Made by a program: the position numbers and the translations under genes. From Roseinatronobacter alkalisoli (lineage in GTDB: Bacteria; Pseudomonadota; Alphaproteobacteria; Rhodobacterales; Rhodobacteraceae), in contig NZ_JAQZSM010000001.1 of assembly GCF_028745735.1 (NCBI RefSeq), positions 1 through 64,000 on the forward strand: DNA of 64,000 bases, written 5' to 3'. Below are positions 45,256-54,117 of the stretch, in pieces (within the stretch, counting starts at the first letter, position 1; each line of letters starts with the position of its first letter). The notes below the pieces were generated by a model. The model worked only from the letters and a program-made list of their open reading frames with translations, was not told where the DNA came from and made no database searches.

Positions 45256-45412
45256 TCCGGCGTGTTAAGGCGTTGATTATATATGTTGCATTGAAGCAGT
45301 TTCGACAGACCGAACATAATTTCTGCTTGCCACGGCACCTGCTTGCAGCTTTTCTTTACCACGGGAAAACGCTGGAACAAGCGCTCCGACAACACAGGAA
45401 GGAGAAATGCCA

Positions 45413-46939
45413 ATGCGCGCGCCTTTGCTGCGGCTTGACGGGCTTACCAAGGCTTATCCCGGTGTTGTTGCCAATGATGACGTGTCCTTTGAAATTGGCG
45501 AAGGGCAGATGCATGCGCTTCTGGGCGAGAATGGCGCGGGCAAATCCACATTGGTCAAAATGATCTATGGCCTCGTCAAACCCGACAAGGGACGGATGCA
45601 CTTGCACGGAAAACCCTTCGCCCCCGCCAAACCGTCAGAGGCCCGGCGCAATGGCGTGGCGATGGTATTTCAGCATTTTAGCCTGTTTGACGCGCTGGAC
45701 GTGGCCGAGAATGTCGCGCTGGGCATGGAAAACCCGCCGCCTCTGCGTGATCTGGCGCAGCGCATCCGCGACGTGTCCGAAGAATATGGCCTGCCGCTTG
45801 ATCCCGCGCGACTGGTGGGCGAATTGTCGGCAGGTGAACGCCAGCGCGTGGAAATCGTGCGCTGCCTGCTGCAGGATCCCAAGCTGCTGATCATGGATGA
45901 ACCGACATCGGTTCTGACCCCGCAGGAAGTGGATATCCTGTTCCTGACCCTGCGCAAATTGTCGGCAGAAGGGACTGCCATTCTGTATATTTCGCATAAG
46001 CTGGAAGAAATCCGCGCGCTATGCGATGAAGCCACGATCCTGCGTGGCGGGCGCAAGGTGGCGACATGTGACCCGCGCGAAAAATCCGCCCGGGAACTGG
46101 CGGAATTGATGGTGGGGCAGGTTCTGACACCGCCCGAACGCCCGGCCAAGCCCAAGGGCGATGTGGTGTTGCAGGTCGATAACCTGTCGCTGGCATCGAA
46201 TAATCCGTTCGGCACGTCGCTGAAGAATGTCAGCTTCACCCTGCGTAAGGGCGAAGTTCTGGGCATCGCGGGTGTGGCGGGGAATGGTCAGGATGAATTG
46301 CTGCTGATGCTGTCAGGTGAATTGCCCGCCCCGTCAGTGCGGGTGCAGCTGAAAGGCAAACCCGTCGGGCATCTGGGGCCGAACGGACGGCGTTTGCTGG
46401 GGCTTGTGGCTGCCCCCGAAGAACGTCTTGGCCATGCTGCCGCGCCTGATATGAGCCTGACCGCAAATGCGTTGTTGTCGGCGTCGCGCCGCAAGGGGCT
46501 GGCAAAACATGGCTTCATCGACTGGCGCAAAACGGAAAGTTTCGCACGCGACATCATCGCGCGGTTTGATGTGCGCACACCGGGGCCGCATGTGCTGGCA
46601 CGGGCGCTGTCGGGCGGGAATCTGCAGAAATTCGTCATTGGTCGCGAAATCGAACTTGATCCCGATGTCATCATCGTGAACCAGCCGACATGGGGCGTGG
46701 ATGCCGCTGCCGCAGCGACCATCCGGCAGGCGCTGCTGGATCTGGCGGGCAAGGGCGCGGGGGTACTGGTCATCAGTCAGGATCTGGATGAACTGCTGGA
46801 AATTTCAGACAGTTTCGCTGCCCTGAACGAAGGGCGGCTGACAGATACGCGCCCGGCCAAGGGACTGAGTGTGGAAGATATTGGTCTGATGATGGGGGGC
46901 GCGGGCGATATGCATGTTGCACATGAGGCAAGCGCATGA
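45413..46939 (+). CDS. BMP/nucleoside-type ABC transporter ATPase (two ABC domains)
   Basis: This 508-residue protein holds two ABC domains. The first is canonical: GENGAGKST (38-46), LSAGERQRVEIVRCLLQDPKLLIMDEPTSVL. The second has a degenerate Walker A (AGVAGNGQDELL) and LSGGNLQKFVIGREI, as in nucleoside (NupO/BmpA) and sugar importers. AAGGAG at 45399-45404 lies eight bases from the ATG at 45413 and only two from an ATG at 45407. It leads the second ABC operon, with the binding-protein gene last. Confidence 0.9.
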   Translation: MRAPLLRLDGLTKAYPGVVANDDVSFEIGEGQMHALLGENGAGKSTLVKMIYGLVKPDKGRMHLHGKPFAPAKPSEARRNGVAMVFQHFSLFDALDVAENVALGMENPPPLRDLAQRIRDVSEEYGLPLDPARLVGELSAGERQRVEIVRCLLQDPKLLIMDEPTSVLTPQEVDILFLTLRKLSAEGTAILYISHKLEEIRALCDEATILRGGRKVATCDPREKSARELAELMVGQVLTPPERPAKPKGDVVLQVDNLSLASNNPFGTSLKNVSFTLRKGEVLGIAGVAGNGQDELLLMLSGELPAPSVRVQLKGKPVGHLGPNGRRLLGLVAAPEERLGHAAAPDMSLTANALLSASRRKGLAKHGFIDWRKTESFARDIIARFDVRTPGPHVLARALSGGNLQKFVIGREIELDPDVIIVNQPTWGVDAAAAATIRQALLDLAGKGAGVLVISQDLDELLEISDSFAALNEGRLTDTRPAKGLSVEDIGLMMGGAGDMHVAHEASA

Positions 46940-48021
46940 TCCGGCTGGAAAAGCGCAAGGAGCCGTCAAAGTTCTGGCGCATTGCCAACCCGTTTCTGGC
47001 GGTCGTGCTGACCATGCTTGCGGGCGCGGTCATGTTCGCGATGCTGGGCAAGGATCCCGTGGTCGCCATCCGGCTTATTTTCTTTGATCCCATCTTCTCT
47101 GACACGTTCGGCAGCTACTCGCGCCCGCAACTGCTGATCAAATCAGCGCCCCTGATCCTGATTGCCGTGGGGCTGGCTGTCGGGTTCAAGGCCAATATAT
47201 GGAATATCGGCGCTGAAGGGCAGTATATCATGGGCGCGCTGTTCGGCGCCGGTGTCGCGCTGGCCTTCTTTCCCGCGCCGGGGTGGTATATTTTCCCGCT
47301 GATGGTGCTGGCGGGGGCGTTTGGTGGCTTCTTGTGGGCCATGATACCGGCCATTCTGAAAACCCGCTTCAATACGAATGAAATCCTTGTGTCGCTGCTG
47401 CTGGTCTATGTTGCCGAAAAAATACTGGCCGCGATGGCTTTGGGGGTGATGCGTAACCCCGACATTGCAGGTTTTCCCGGCTCACGCGATCTGCGCCGCT
47501 ATGAGGCCGCGCATAACGCAGAACTTTTCGCCAATACCGGCATTCACTGGGGTGTCGTTGCCGCGCTGATTGCTGTCATCTTTGCCTATGTCATGATGAC
47601 GCGGCACATGCTGGGCTTTCATGTCCAGCTTGCCGGTCAGGCCCCAAGGGCTGCGCGGTTCGCGGGTGTGTCGCCTGCGCGGCTGGTGGTCATCTGTCTG
47701 GGGATTTCGGGCGCGCTGGCCGGGCTTGCAGGCATGTTTGAAGTATCCGGGCCGGGTGGTCAGGTGCGCATTGAGTTCGCGACGGGCTACGGGTTTACGG
47801 CGATCATCGTGGCCTTTCTGGGCCGACTGAACCCGATTGGCATTGTGCTGGCAGGGTTGTTGCTGGGGCTTACCTATATCGGCGGGGAACTGGGGCAGAT
47901 GATTCTGCAATTGCCCGGTGCGGCGATCCAGGTGTTTCAGGGGATGCTGTTGTTTTTCCTGCTGGCGCTGGATTTCCAGACCAATTACCGGCTGCGGCTG
48001 TCCAAAGGGGTGCGGACATGA
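46936..48021 (+). CDS. BMP/nucleoside-type ABC permease 1
   Basis: This 361-residue permease has about ten hydrophobic segments and the family motifs LILIAVGLAVGFKANIWNIGAEGQYIMGAL, FNTNEILVSLLLVYVAE and VQLAGQAPRAARFAGVSPARLVV. It matches the first permease of purine nucleoside/BMP systems. It overlaps the ATPase gene by four bases and the next permease by four bases. Confidence 0.9.
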   Translation: MIRLEKRKEPSKFWRIANPFLAVVLTMLAGAVMFAMLGKDPVVAIRLIFFDPIFSDTFGSYSRPQLLIKSAPLILIAVGLAVGFKANIWNIGAEGQYIMGALFGAGVALAFFPAPGWYIFPLMVLAGAFGGFLWAMIPAILKTRFNTNEILVSLLLVYVAEKILAAMALGVMRNPDIAGFPGSRDLRRYEAAHNAELFANTGIHWGVVAALIAVIFAYVMMTRHMLGFHVQLAGQAPRAARFAGVSPARLVVICLGISGALAGLAGMFEVSGPGGQVRIEFATGYGFTAIIVAFLGRLNPIGIVLAGLLLGLTYIGGELGQMILQLPGAAIQVFQGMLLFFLLALDFQTNYRLRLSKGVRT

Positions 48022-48950
48022 TTCTTGGGTCAATCAATCCGGCCGTGCTGGTCGCGGCGCTGATGGTTGCTGCAACGCCCATCCTGCTGGCAGCCATTGG
48101 CGAGCTGATCGTCGAGAAGGCGGGCGTGCTGAACCTTGGCGTTGAGGGGATGATGATCATCGGTGCGGTGACGGGTTTCATCATCGCGGTGAATTCGGGC
48201 AGCCCGCTGATGGGCTTCATCGGTGCGGCGCTGGGCGGGATGGCGTTGTCATTGCTGTTTGCGTTGCTGACACAGGCATTGATGACCAATCAGGTGGCCT
48301 CCGGCCTTGCGCTGACATTGTTCGGGCTGGGGCTGTCGGCGCTGATCGGGCAGAAATACGTGGGCATCACACCGCCACGCACGCCAAAGCTGGATCTGGG
48401 CCTGCTGTCGGATATTCCGTTTCTGGGGCGTGCGGTGTTTTCGCATGACATTGTGGTATACCTGACAATTGCACTGGTCGGCGCGGTCTGGTGGTTCCTG
48501 AAATACAGCCGCGCCGGCATGATCCTGCGTGCGGTGGGTGAAAACCATGATGCGGCGCATGGTCTGGGCTATCATGTCAAGCGCGTGCGGGTGCTGGCCA
48601 TCATGTTTGGCGGGGCCTGCGCAGGGCTTGGGGGGGCGTATCTGTCACTGATCCGCGTGCCGCAATGGACCGAAGGCATGACCGTGGGCGCAGGCTGGAT
48701 CGCACTTGCGCTGGTCGTGTTTGCCAGCTGGCGTCCGTGGCGGGCCATGGCGGGCGCATATCTGTTTGGCGGTGTGGTCGTGTTGCAGCTGAATTTGCAG
48801 GCCGCCGGCGTGCGAATCCCGGTGGAGTACTTGTCAATGTCGCCCTACCTGATAACCATTCTTGTGCTCGTCATAATTTCGTCGGGTAAAGCACGCGGGA
48901 GTCTGAATGCACCCGGGTCGCTGAACCGGCCTTTCCATGCCTCTAGCTGA
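48018..48950 (+). CDS. BMP/nucleoside-type ABC permease 2
   Basis: This 310-residue permease contains AATPILLAAIGELIVEKAGVLNLGVEGMMIIGAVTGF, the signature of the second nucleoside permease, and GENHDAAHGLGYHVKRVRVLAIMFGGACAGLGGAYLSL. About eight helices are seen. It overlaps the first permease by four bases; the binding-protein gene begins 37 bases later. Confidence 0.9.
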   Translation: MILGSINPAVLVAALMVAATPILLAAIGELIVEKAGVLNLGVEGMMIIGAVTGFIIAVNSGSPLMGFIGAALGGMALSLLFALLTQALMTNQVASGLALTLFGLGLSALIGQKYVGITPPRTPKLDLGLLSDIPFLGRAVFSHDIVVYLTIALVGAVWWFLKYSRAGMILRAVGENHDAAHGLGYHVKRVRVLAIMFGGACAGLGGAYLSLIRVPQWTEGMTVGAGWIALALVVFASWRPWRAMAGAYLFGGVVVLQLNLQAAGVRIPVEYLSMSPYLITILVLVIISSGKARGSLNAPGSLNRPFHASS

Positions 48951-48987
48951 GGTCATAATTTCGCTGCCAACAGGGAGACTTCGAGAA

Positions 48988-50058
48988 ATGAGCTTCAAAA
49001 AACTTCTGACTGCCGGTGTGCTGGGCGCGACCCTTGCCGCCCCGGTATTTGCCGACACGACCAAGGTCGGCTTCGTCTATATTGGCCCCGTGGGGGATCA
49101 TGGCTGGACTTATACCCATGATCTGGCACGCATTGCGCTTGAAGAAGAATTCGGCGATGCGATTGAGACTTCCTATGTCGAGAATGTTGCCTATGGTGCC
49201 GATGCTGAACGCGTCATGACGCAAATGGCGCTGTCGGGCACAGACCTGATTTTCGCAACATCCTTTGGCTATGGGCCGGACATGAACACGGTTGCCGCAC
49301 GGTTCCCGAATGTCGCCTTTGAACATGCCACCGGCTATATTCAGGAAACCGACAATGTCAGCCTGTATAACGCACGCTTCTATGAAGGGCGCGCTGTTAT
49401 CGGGCATATCGCTGGCAAGATGACCCAGACCAACAAGGTGGGCTACATCGCGTCCTTCCCGATTCCCGAAGTGATCATGGGCATCAATTCGGCCTATCTG
49501 CATGCCAAGGCCGTGAACCCGGATGTCGAATTCAATGTGGTCTGGGCCTATAGCTGGTATGATCCCGCACAAGAAGCCGCCGCAGCCGAAGCGCTGATCG
49601 AACAGGGCGCGGATATCATCATGCAGCACACCGATTCGACCGCCCCTCTGACCGTGGCGCAGGATGCAGGTATCTTTGCCTTTGGTCAGGCGTCTGACAT
49701 GTCGGCCTTCGCCCCGCAGTCGCACCTGACCGGCATTCTGGATGTCTGGGCACCCTATTACATCGAACGGGTGCAGGCTGTGATTGACGGCACCTGGGAA
49801 GCCGGTGATGTCTGGCACGGGATTGTCGATGGCATGGTGGGCTTTGCCCCGTTCAGCGACACCATTCCGGAAGATGTGCGTGCAGAAGCAGAAGACATGA
49901 TCGCCGCCATCGCCGCAGGTGAATACCATCCCTTCACCGGCCCCATCAACAAACAGGACGGCACGCCCTGGCTGGCTGATGGCGAAGTTGCATCAGATGG
50001 CGATTTGCTGACGATGGATTTCTATGTTGAAGGGATCACTTCGGATATTCCGAACTGA
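48988..50058 (+). CDS. BMP-family ABC transporter binding protein
   Basis: This 356-residue periplasmic protein has a type I signal peptide (MSFKKLLTAGVLGATLAAPV, cleavage after FA at ~22; no lipobox Cys). The PnrA/BMP fold motifs are VGFVYIGPVGDHGWTYTHDLAR, SFGYGPDMNTVAARFPNVAFEHATGY and YEGRAVIGHIAGKMTQTNKVGYIASFPIPEV. Ligands of characterised members are purine nucleosides; here it is inferred. GGGAGA precedes the ATG at 48988, and the frame is open from 48937. Confidence 0.92.
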   Translation: MSFKKLLTAGVLGATLAAPVFADTTKVGFVYIGPVGDHGWTYTHDLARIALEEEFGDAIETSYVENVAYGADAERVMTQMALSGTDLIFATSFGYGPDMNTVAARFPNVAFEHATGYIQETDNVSLYNARFYEGRAVIGHIAGKMTQTNKVGYIASFPIPEVIMGINSAYLHAKAVNPDVEFNVVWAYSWYDPAQEAAAAEALIEQGADIIMQHTDSTAPLTVAQDAGIFAFGQASDMSAFAPQSHLTGILDVWAPYYIERVQAVIDGTWEAGDVWHGIVDGMVGFAPFSDTIPEDVRAEAEDMIAAIAAGEYHPFTGPINKQDGTPWLADGEVASDGDLLTMDFYVEGITSDIPN

Positions 50059-50081
50059 TCTGACAACAAATTCCTGCGCTC

Positions 50082-50113
50082 AGGCCCCCCGCTGCATGTC
50101 GGGGGGCCTTTTT
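50082..50113 (+). terminator. strong intrinsic terminator after the BMP operon
   Basis: AGGCCCCCCG at 50082-50091 and CGGGGGGCCT at 50100-50109 pair perfectly around CTGCATGT, with TTTT following. Confidence 0.93.
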
Positions 50114-50195
50114 GATTGGGTGATCGCCTCGCGCAGGTGAACCGGGTTCCGAGCGGTTTTGTTTTGGTTATTGCAAGTAGCAGATTTGACTGATA

Positions 50196-50210
50196 GTTAC
50201 CTTTGGTAAC
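50196..50210. promoter_or_regulatory. palindromic operator candidate upstream of the SDR/acyl-CoA dehydrogenase pair
   Basis: GTTACC-TTT-GGTAAC is a perfect inverted repeat with a three-base centre, flanked by TGA and TCA at nearly symmetric positions. It contains a T-N11-A core of the LysR type. It lies 150 bases before the SDR ATG in a 246-base spacer otherwise without a gene. Confidence 0.55.
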
Positions 50211-50359
50211 AGTTCACAATGGTGAGGGTTTGGGTCTTGTTCATTCACGCCCGCAGCGGCTGGCATGCGTCTGTCTGCGCGCCTTCATGCGGGTGATCCT
50301 GCCATACCGGGCGCGTATGGCAAGGTGATCCGGCACACCACTTTTCTGACGAGGTTAAG

Positions 50360-51127
50360 ATGGAAATTTCACAAAATATTGCATTGGTAACTGGTGGCGG
50401 CAGCGGTCTGGGGGCGGCAACGGCGCGCAGGCTGGCCGCAGCGGGCGCGAAGGTTGCCGTACTTGACCGCAGCATGGACGCTGCGGAACAGGTCGCAACG
50501 GAAATCGGGGGCCTGGCGGTCGCAGCAGATGTGTCGGACGCGACCAGTGTGGCCGCAGCGTTCGCGGCAACCGAAGCCGCGTTTGGTGCCGCCCCGCGCA
50601 TTGTGGTGAATTGCGCAGGCATTGGCACGGCATCGCGCATTCTGCCACGTGATGGCGACCTGCCGATTGACCTGTTTGAACGCACACTGCGCGTCAATCT
50701 GCTGGGCACTTATATCGTGCTGTCGCATGCCGCCAAGGGCATGGCCGCCATGGACCCGGTTGATGACGACGGCGCGCGCGGCGTAATCGTCAACACGACA
50801 TCTGTGGCATGGCAGGACGGGCAGATCGGACAGGCGGCCTACGCCGCGTCCAAGGGCGGCGTTGCGTCGCTGACCCTGCCTGCCGCGCGCGAACTGGCGC
50901 GGGTGGGCATTCGCGTCATGGCCGTCGCACCGGGCCTGTTTGAAACCGGGATGAGTGCGGGACTAACGCCCGAAATCCGCGCATCGCTGGAAGCAAGCCT
51001 GCCCTTCCCGTCGCGCCTTGGGCACCCTGACGAATTTGCCATGCTGGTGCAGCAGATCGTCGAAAACCCCATTCTGAACGGCGAAATCATTCGCCTGGAC
51101 AGCGCCGTTCGTCTGGCCCCCAAATAA
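50360..51127 (+). CDS. short-chain dehydrogenase (3-hydroxyacyl-CoA dehydrogenase type II-like)
   Basis: This 255-residue NAD(P)-dependent SDR has TGGGSGLG (11-18), NCAG (84-87), and catalytic Ser148, Tyr161 and Lys165 in AAYAASKGG. The closest architecture is the 3-hydroxy-2-methylbutyryl/acyl-CoA dehydrogenase (HSD10-like) group. It is followed after 11 bases by an acyl-CoA dehydrogenase, so both probably act in beta-oxidation of a branched, cyclic or aromatic acyl-CoA. There is no thiolase or hydratase nearby. Confidence 0.87.
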   Translation: MEISQNIALVTGGGSGLGAATARRLAAAGAKVAVLDRSMDAAEQVATEIGGLAVAADVSDATSVAAAFAATEAAFGAAPRIVVNCAGIGTASRILPRDGDLPIDLFERTLRVNLLGTYIVLSHAAKGMAAMDPVDDDGARGVIVNTTSVAWQDGQIGQAAYAASKGGVASLTLPAARELARVGIRVMAVAPGLFETGMSAGLTPEIRASLEASLPFPSRLGHPDEFAMLVQQIVENPILNGEIIRLDSAVRLAPK

Positions 51128-51138
51128 GGACATTGGCA

Positions 51139-52743
51139 ATGCTCCCGTTTGCAGCGCCTGTTGATGACATTCTGTGGTCGCTTGAATTCGCCGGTGCCGC
51201 CCGCATTCCCGATTGGGATGGCACGCTGACGGCCGAAATAACCCGGCATTTTGCGGCATTCGCCCAAGGGCGCATTGCGCCGCTGGATGAGGCGGGCGAC
51301 CGACAGGGGTGCCGTTTGCACAATGGCCGCGTATTTATGCCTGACGGGTTCGACGCGGTATTTCGTGATCTGGCGGATGATGGTTGGCTGGGCCTGACCG
51401 CGCCGGAAGAATTTGGCGGGCAGGGAATGGGTGCGGCTGTTCAGGCCGCAACATCGGAAATATTTTCGGGCGCGTGCCATTCCCTGCAGATGGTGACAGG
51501 GCTTGTGCCCGGTGCCATCCGTTTGCTTATGCATTTCGGCAGTGCCGATCAGCAGGCGCGGTTCATTCCGCCATTGGTGTCCGGTGACTGGCTGGCAACC
51601 ATGTGCCTGACAGAACCCGGCGCGGGGTCGGACCTGTCTGCCATCCGCACGAAGGCGGAAAGCACCGCGCAGGGCTGGCGTGTCACGGGTGAAAAGATCT
51701 TCATCTCTGGCGGGGATCAGAACCTGAGCGGGAATATCCTGCATCTGGTCCTGGCGCGCACTGGCCCTGACGGAACCAGGGATCTTGGCCTGTTTGCCTG
51801 TCCTGCCGTGCTGGCGGATGGGGTGCGCAACGCCGTGAGTGTCACGCGGATTGAAGAAAAGATGGGTCTGCATGCCTCGCCCACATGCCAGATGGCGTTT
51901 GACAGCGCGCAAGGTGAACTGATCGGTGCGCCGGGACAGGGGCTGGCGGCCATGTTCACGCTGATGAACCATGCCCGTCTGGACGTTGCCTTGCAGGGGG
52001 TGGCCCATGCGGCGCGCGCGCATGCGGTTGCATCTGCCTATGCGGCAGGGCGGGTGCAGGGACGTGGTGCGGACGGGCAGGCGGTCACGCTGGATCAACA
52101 TGCCGATGTGCGCCGCATGATCGACGAGGCCGATGCGCTGGCCCTGTCCGCGCGTGCGCTGACGCATTCTGCGTTGGTGGCATTGGAAACCGGCAACCAG
52201 GCGCTGGCGGATTTCCTGACCCCGGTTGCCAAGGTCTGCGGCTCCGATGCGGGAACACAGGCCGCCGAACTGGCGGTGCAGGTATTGGGGGGCTATGGCT
52301 ACTTGCACGAATACCGTGTTGAACAAACCTATCGCGATGCCCGTATCTGTGCGATTTACGAAGGCGCGAATGGCATTCACGCAGCCACACTTGCGACACG
52401 CGGGTTGAGCCATGGCGGCGGTGTTCAGGCGGATGCATTTGCCGCATGGATCGGCCAGATTGCCGATACCTTGAATGGCGACATATTGCATGATGCATTG
52501 CGCGAATGGACGGACCTGCGTGGCGTGACGGCTTCTGCCCCGCGCGATATTGCGCCGCTATTCATGCAAGTAACCATAGCGCTGGCGGAACTGGGCTTCT
52601 GGTTGCGGGTGGCGGATGATGATGCGACACCAGTGCGGATATGCGCCCTTGCGAAGGGGCGCTGTTCTTTGCTGCCGGGGCAGATTGCGCATTTGGCGGC
52701 ACAGGCGCGGATCATGGTGCAACTGGCGGGTGGCGGGGCCTAG
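51139..52743 (+). CDS. acyl-CoA dehydrogenase
   Basis: This 534-residue dehydrogenase has TMCLTEPGAGSDLSAIRTKAE and GEKIFISGGDQNLSG (FAD/substrate) and VLGGYGYLHEYRVEQTYRDARICAIYEGANGIHA, with the catalytic Glu in IYEG. A C-terminal helical extension is present. It is longer than ordinary acyl-CoA dehydrogenases (~380). The TTG at 51133 is in frame, but AAGGA at 51126-51130 is eight bases from the ATG at 51139. It forms an operon with the SDR and converges on the LysR gene. Confidence 0.87.
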   Translation: MLPFAAPVDDILWSLEFAGAARIPDWDGTLTAEITRHFAAFAQGRIAPLDEAGDRQGCRLHNGRVFMPDGFDAVFRDLADDGWLGLTAPEEFGGQGMGAAVQAATSEIFSGACHSLQMVTGLVPGAIRLLMHFGSADQQARFIPPLVSGDWLATMCLTEPGAGSDLSAIRTKAESTAQGWRVTGEKIFISGGDQNLSGNILHLVLARTGPDGTRDLGLFACPAVLADGVRNAVSVTRIEEKMGLHASPTCQMAFDSAQGELIGAPGQGLAAMFTLMNHARLDVALQGVAHAARAHAVASAYAAGRVQGRGADGQAVTLDQHADVRRMIDEADALALSARALTHSALVALETGNQALADFLTPVAKVCGSDAGTQAAELAVQVLGGYGYLHEYRVEQTYRDARICAIYEGANGIHAATLATRGLSHGGGVQADAFAAWIGQIADTLNGDILHDALREWTDLRGVTASAPRDIAPLFMQVTIALAELGFWLRVADDDATPVRICALAKGRCSLLPGQIAHLAAQARIMVQLAGGGA

Positions 52744-52749
52744 GCGCGG

Positions 52750-53670
52750 TCAGGTGGTGCTGGCGTCCGACACCGGAAACAGGCCCTGCAAGGCGTGCAT
52801 CATCGCGGTGCTTTCTGGGGTAGGCGGGGTATCAGCGCGAGTGCAAATGCCTACTGGCCCTGCCATCAGGCTGGTTCCCAGTTCCAGCGCGCATAAACTG
52901 CCCTGACGGATTTCATCTTCCACCACGCCTGCGGAAATGAACCAGACCGCATCTGACAGTTGCACCACCTTGCGCCCGAACGCCAGCGACACGCTTTCAA
53001 ACGCGGCGGGTTCATGCTGCAACCCGATGCTCAGCAGGTAGGACCGCACCGCCGGGGCAATGACCGCGCCGCTTGGCGGTAACAGCAGTGGAAATTTGCC
53101 CAAGCCGTCGGCAGTTGCGCCACTTCGGGTCAGTGGGTGGTCGGGGCGCACCACCAGCACCACCTGTTCTGCATAAAGCTGCTGAAACGCCAGCCCGGTC
53201 ATTTGTTCGGGGTTGGGCATGCGCCCGATCGTCAGGTCAAGCGATCCCTCGCGCAGTTGCGACAGCAGCAACCAGTTCGGCCCGGTGCTTACACGCAAGG
53301 TGCAGTTTGGCATATCCTGACGAAAGGCCAGTGCTGCGCGCGGAAATACATCTGTTGCGACGGTGGGCAGAATGCCGACCACCAGTCTGGTGACACGTTC
53401 AGGTGCGTTGCGCGCCAGGCTTTGGGCGCGTTCCAGCGCCAGCATCGCCCCGCCTGCATGTTGCTGGAACAGCTTGCCCGATGGTGTCAGAACCAAACGG
53501 CGGCCTGTGCGGTCGAACAGCGCGACGCCAAGAATGTCTTCCAACTCGCGAATGGTTTTTGACGCCGCAGGCTGCGACACATGCAAGGCGATTGCCGCAG
53601 CACTCAGGCTTTCCAGCCGAGCCGTTTCCAGAAAGCAGCGCAGATGGCGCAGGCGCAGGCGTGGGTCCAT
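52750..53670 (-). CDS. LysR-family regulator, PcaQ-like
   Basis: This 306-residue regulator has an N-terminal HTH (RLRHLRCFLETARLESLSAAAIALHVSQPAASKTIRELEDILGVALFDRTGRRLVLTPSG) and a ligand-binding domain. The pattern RLRHL...QPAASKTIRELEDILGV resembles PcaQ, the protocatechuate-pathway regulator of alphaproteobacteria. No pca genes are present here. It could instead regulate the SDR/dehydrogenase pair, with which it converges across six bases. The effector is unknown. Confidence 0.85.
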   Translation of the reverse strand: MDPRLRLRHLRCFLETARLESLSAAAIALHVSQPAASKTIRELEDILGVALFDRTGRRLVLTPSGKLFQQHAGGAMLALERAQSLARNAPERVTRLVVGILPTVATDVFPRAALAFRQDMPNCTLRVSTGPNWLLLSQLREGSLDLTIGRMPNPEQMTGLAFQQLYAEQVVLVVRPDHPLTRSGATADGLGKFPLLLPPSGAVIAPAVRSYLLSIGLQHEPAAFESVSLAFGRKVVQLSDAVWFISAGVVEDEIRQGSLCALELGTSLMAGPVGICTRADTPPTPESTAMMHALQGLFPVSDASTT

Positions 53671-54117
53671 CGGGTGCCCTTTGGGTTATGGCGTTGTACT
53701 CGCAGGTGTTTAGCGTGGTTTCAGCGGTTTTGCAAAATGCCGGAAGATCATGCAGGCACCGGTATAGGCCCTGCAGGCCACGGAAAACATCGCCCCATGT
53801 TTCCACATGCCGGTTCGGTCAGGCCGTGAGCATTCGGTATGTATCGGGGCCATGGGATACCCGACCGGAAACCGGGTAGCCTTGGTCGTTGAAGGATCGT
53901 TTCGTGCCATGTGTCGCGCAATGTCGCAGAAATAGAGAATAAGTTTTATTGATATAAATCAGATGCTTGGAATTATTTATGGGGCAAATTCCGGTTGTCC
54001 CGGATAAGGGCGTTCAAAAATACTTGCTGGATATAGGTAAGTATGCAAATATATTTGCATCGTGACTATAAGAAGCACGATAAAATTGCACGCACGTCAA
54101 ACTCGCAGGGAGATGAC
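53671..54117. other. 447-base spacer, AT-rich towards the ABC operon
   Basis: No gene is supported here; overlapping short frames lack ribosome-binding sites and consistent codon use. The left half is GC-rich and holds the LysR promoter. From about 53930 it becomes strongly AT-rich, and it ends with the 18-bp palindrome at 54043-54060 before the ABC operon. Confidence 0.6.
54043..54060. promoter_or_regulatory. 18-bp perfect palindrome upstream of the polar amino-acid ABC operon
   Basis: ATGCAAATATATTTGCAT is its own reverse complement. It lies 57 bases before the binding-protein ATG, in a promoter-like AT-rich stretch (TTGCTG about 17 bases upstream of its centre). It is a strong operator candidate, probably for the RpiR regulator encoded at the end of this operon (inference). 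Confidence 0.65.

Noticed and set aside
48943-49929. Long minus-strand frame opposite the BMP binding-protein gene
   Set aside because: It lies antisense to a well-supported gene with recognisable family motifs; it is a GC-driven shadow.
50839-52491. Minus-strand frame of 550 codons across the SDR and acyl-CoA dehydrogenase genes
   Set aside because: It runs antisense over two clear enzymes and shows no domain, so I treat it as a shadow.
53403-53879. Plus-strand frame of 158 codons antisense to the start of the LysR gene and running into the spacer
   Set aside because: Low-complexity composition, no ribosome-binding site, and overlap with the LysR HTH region argue against coding.
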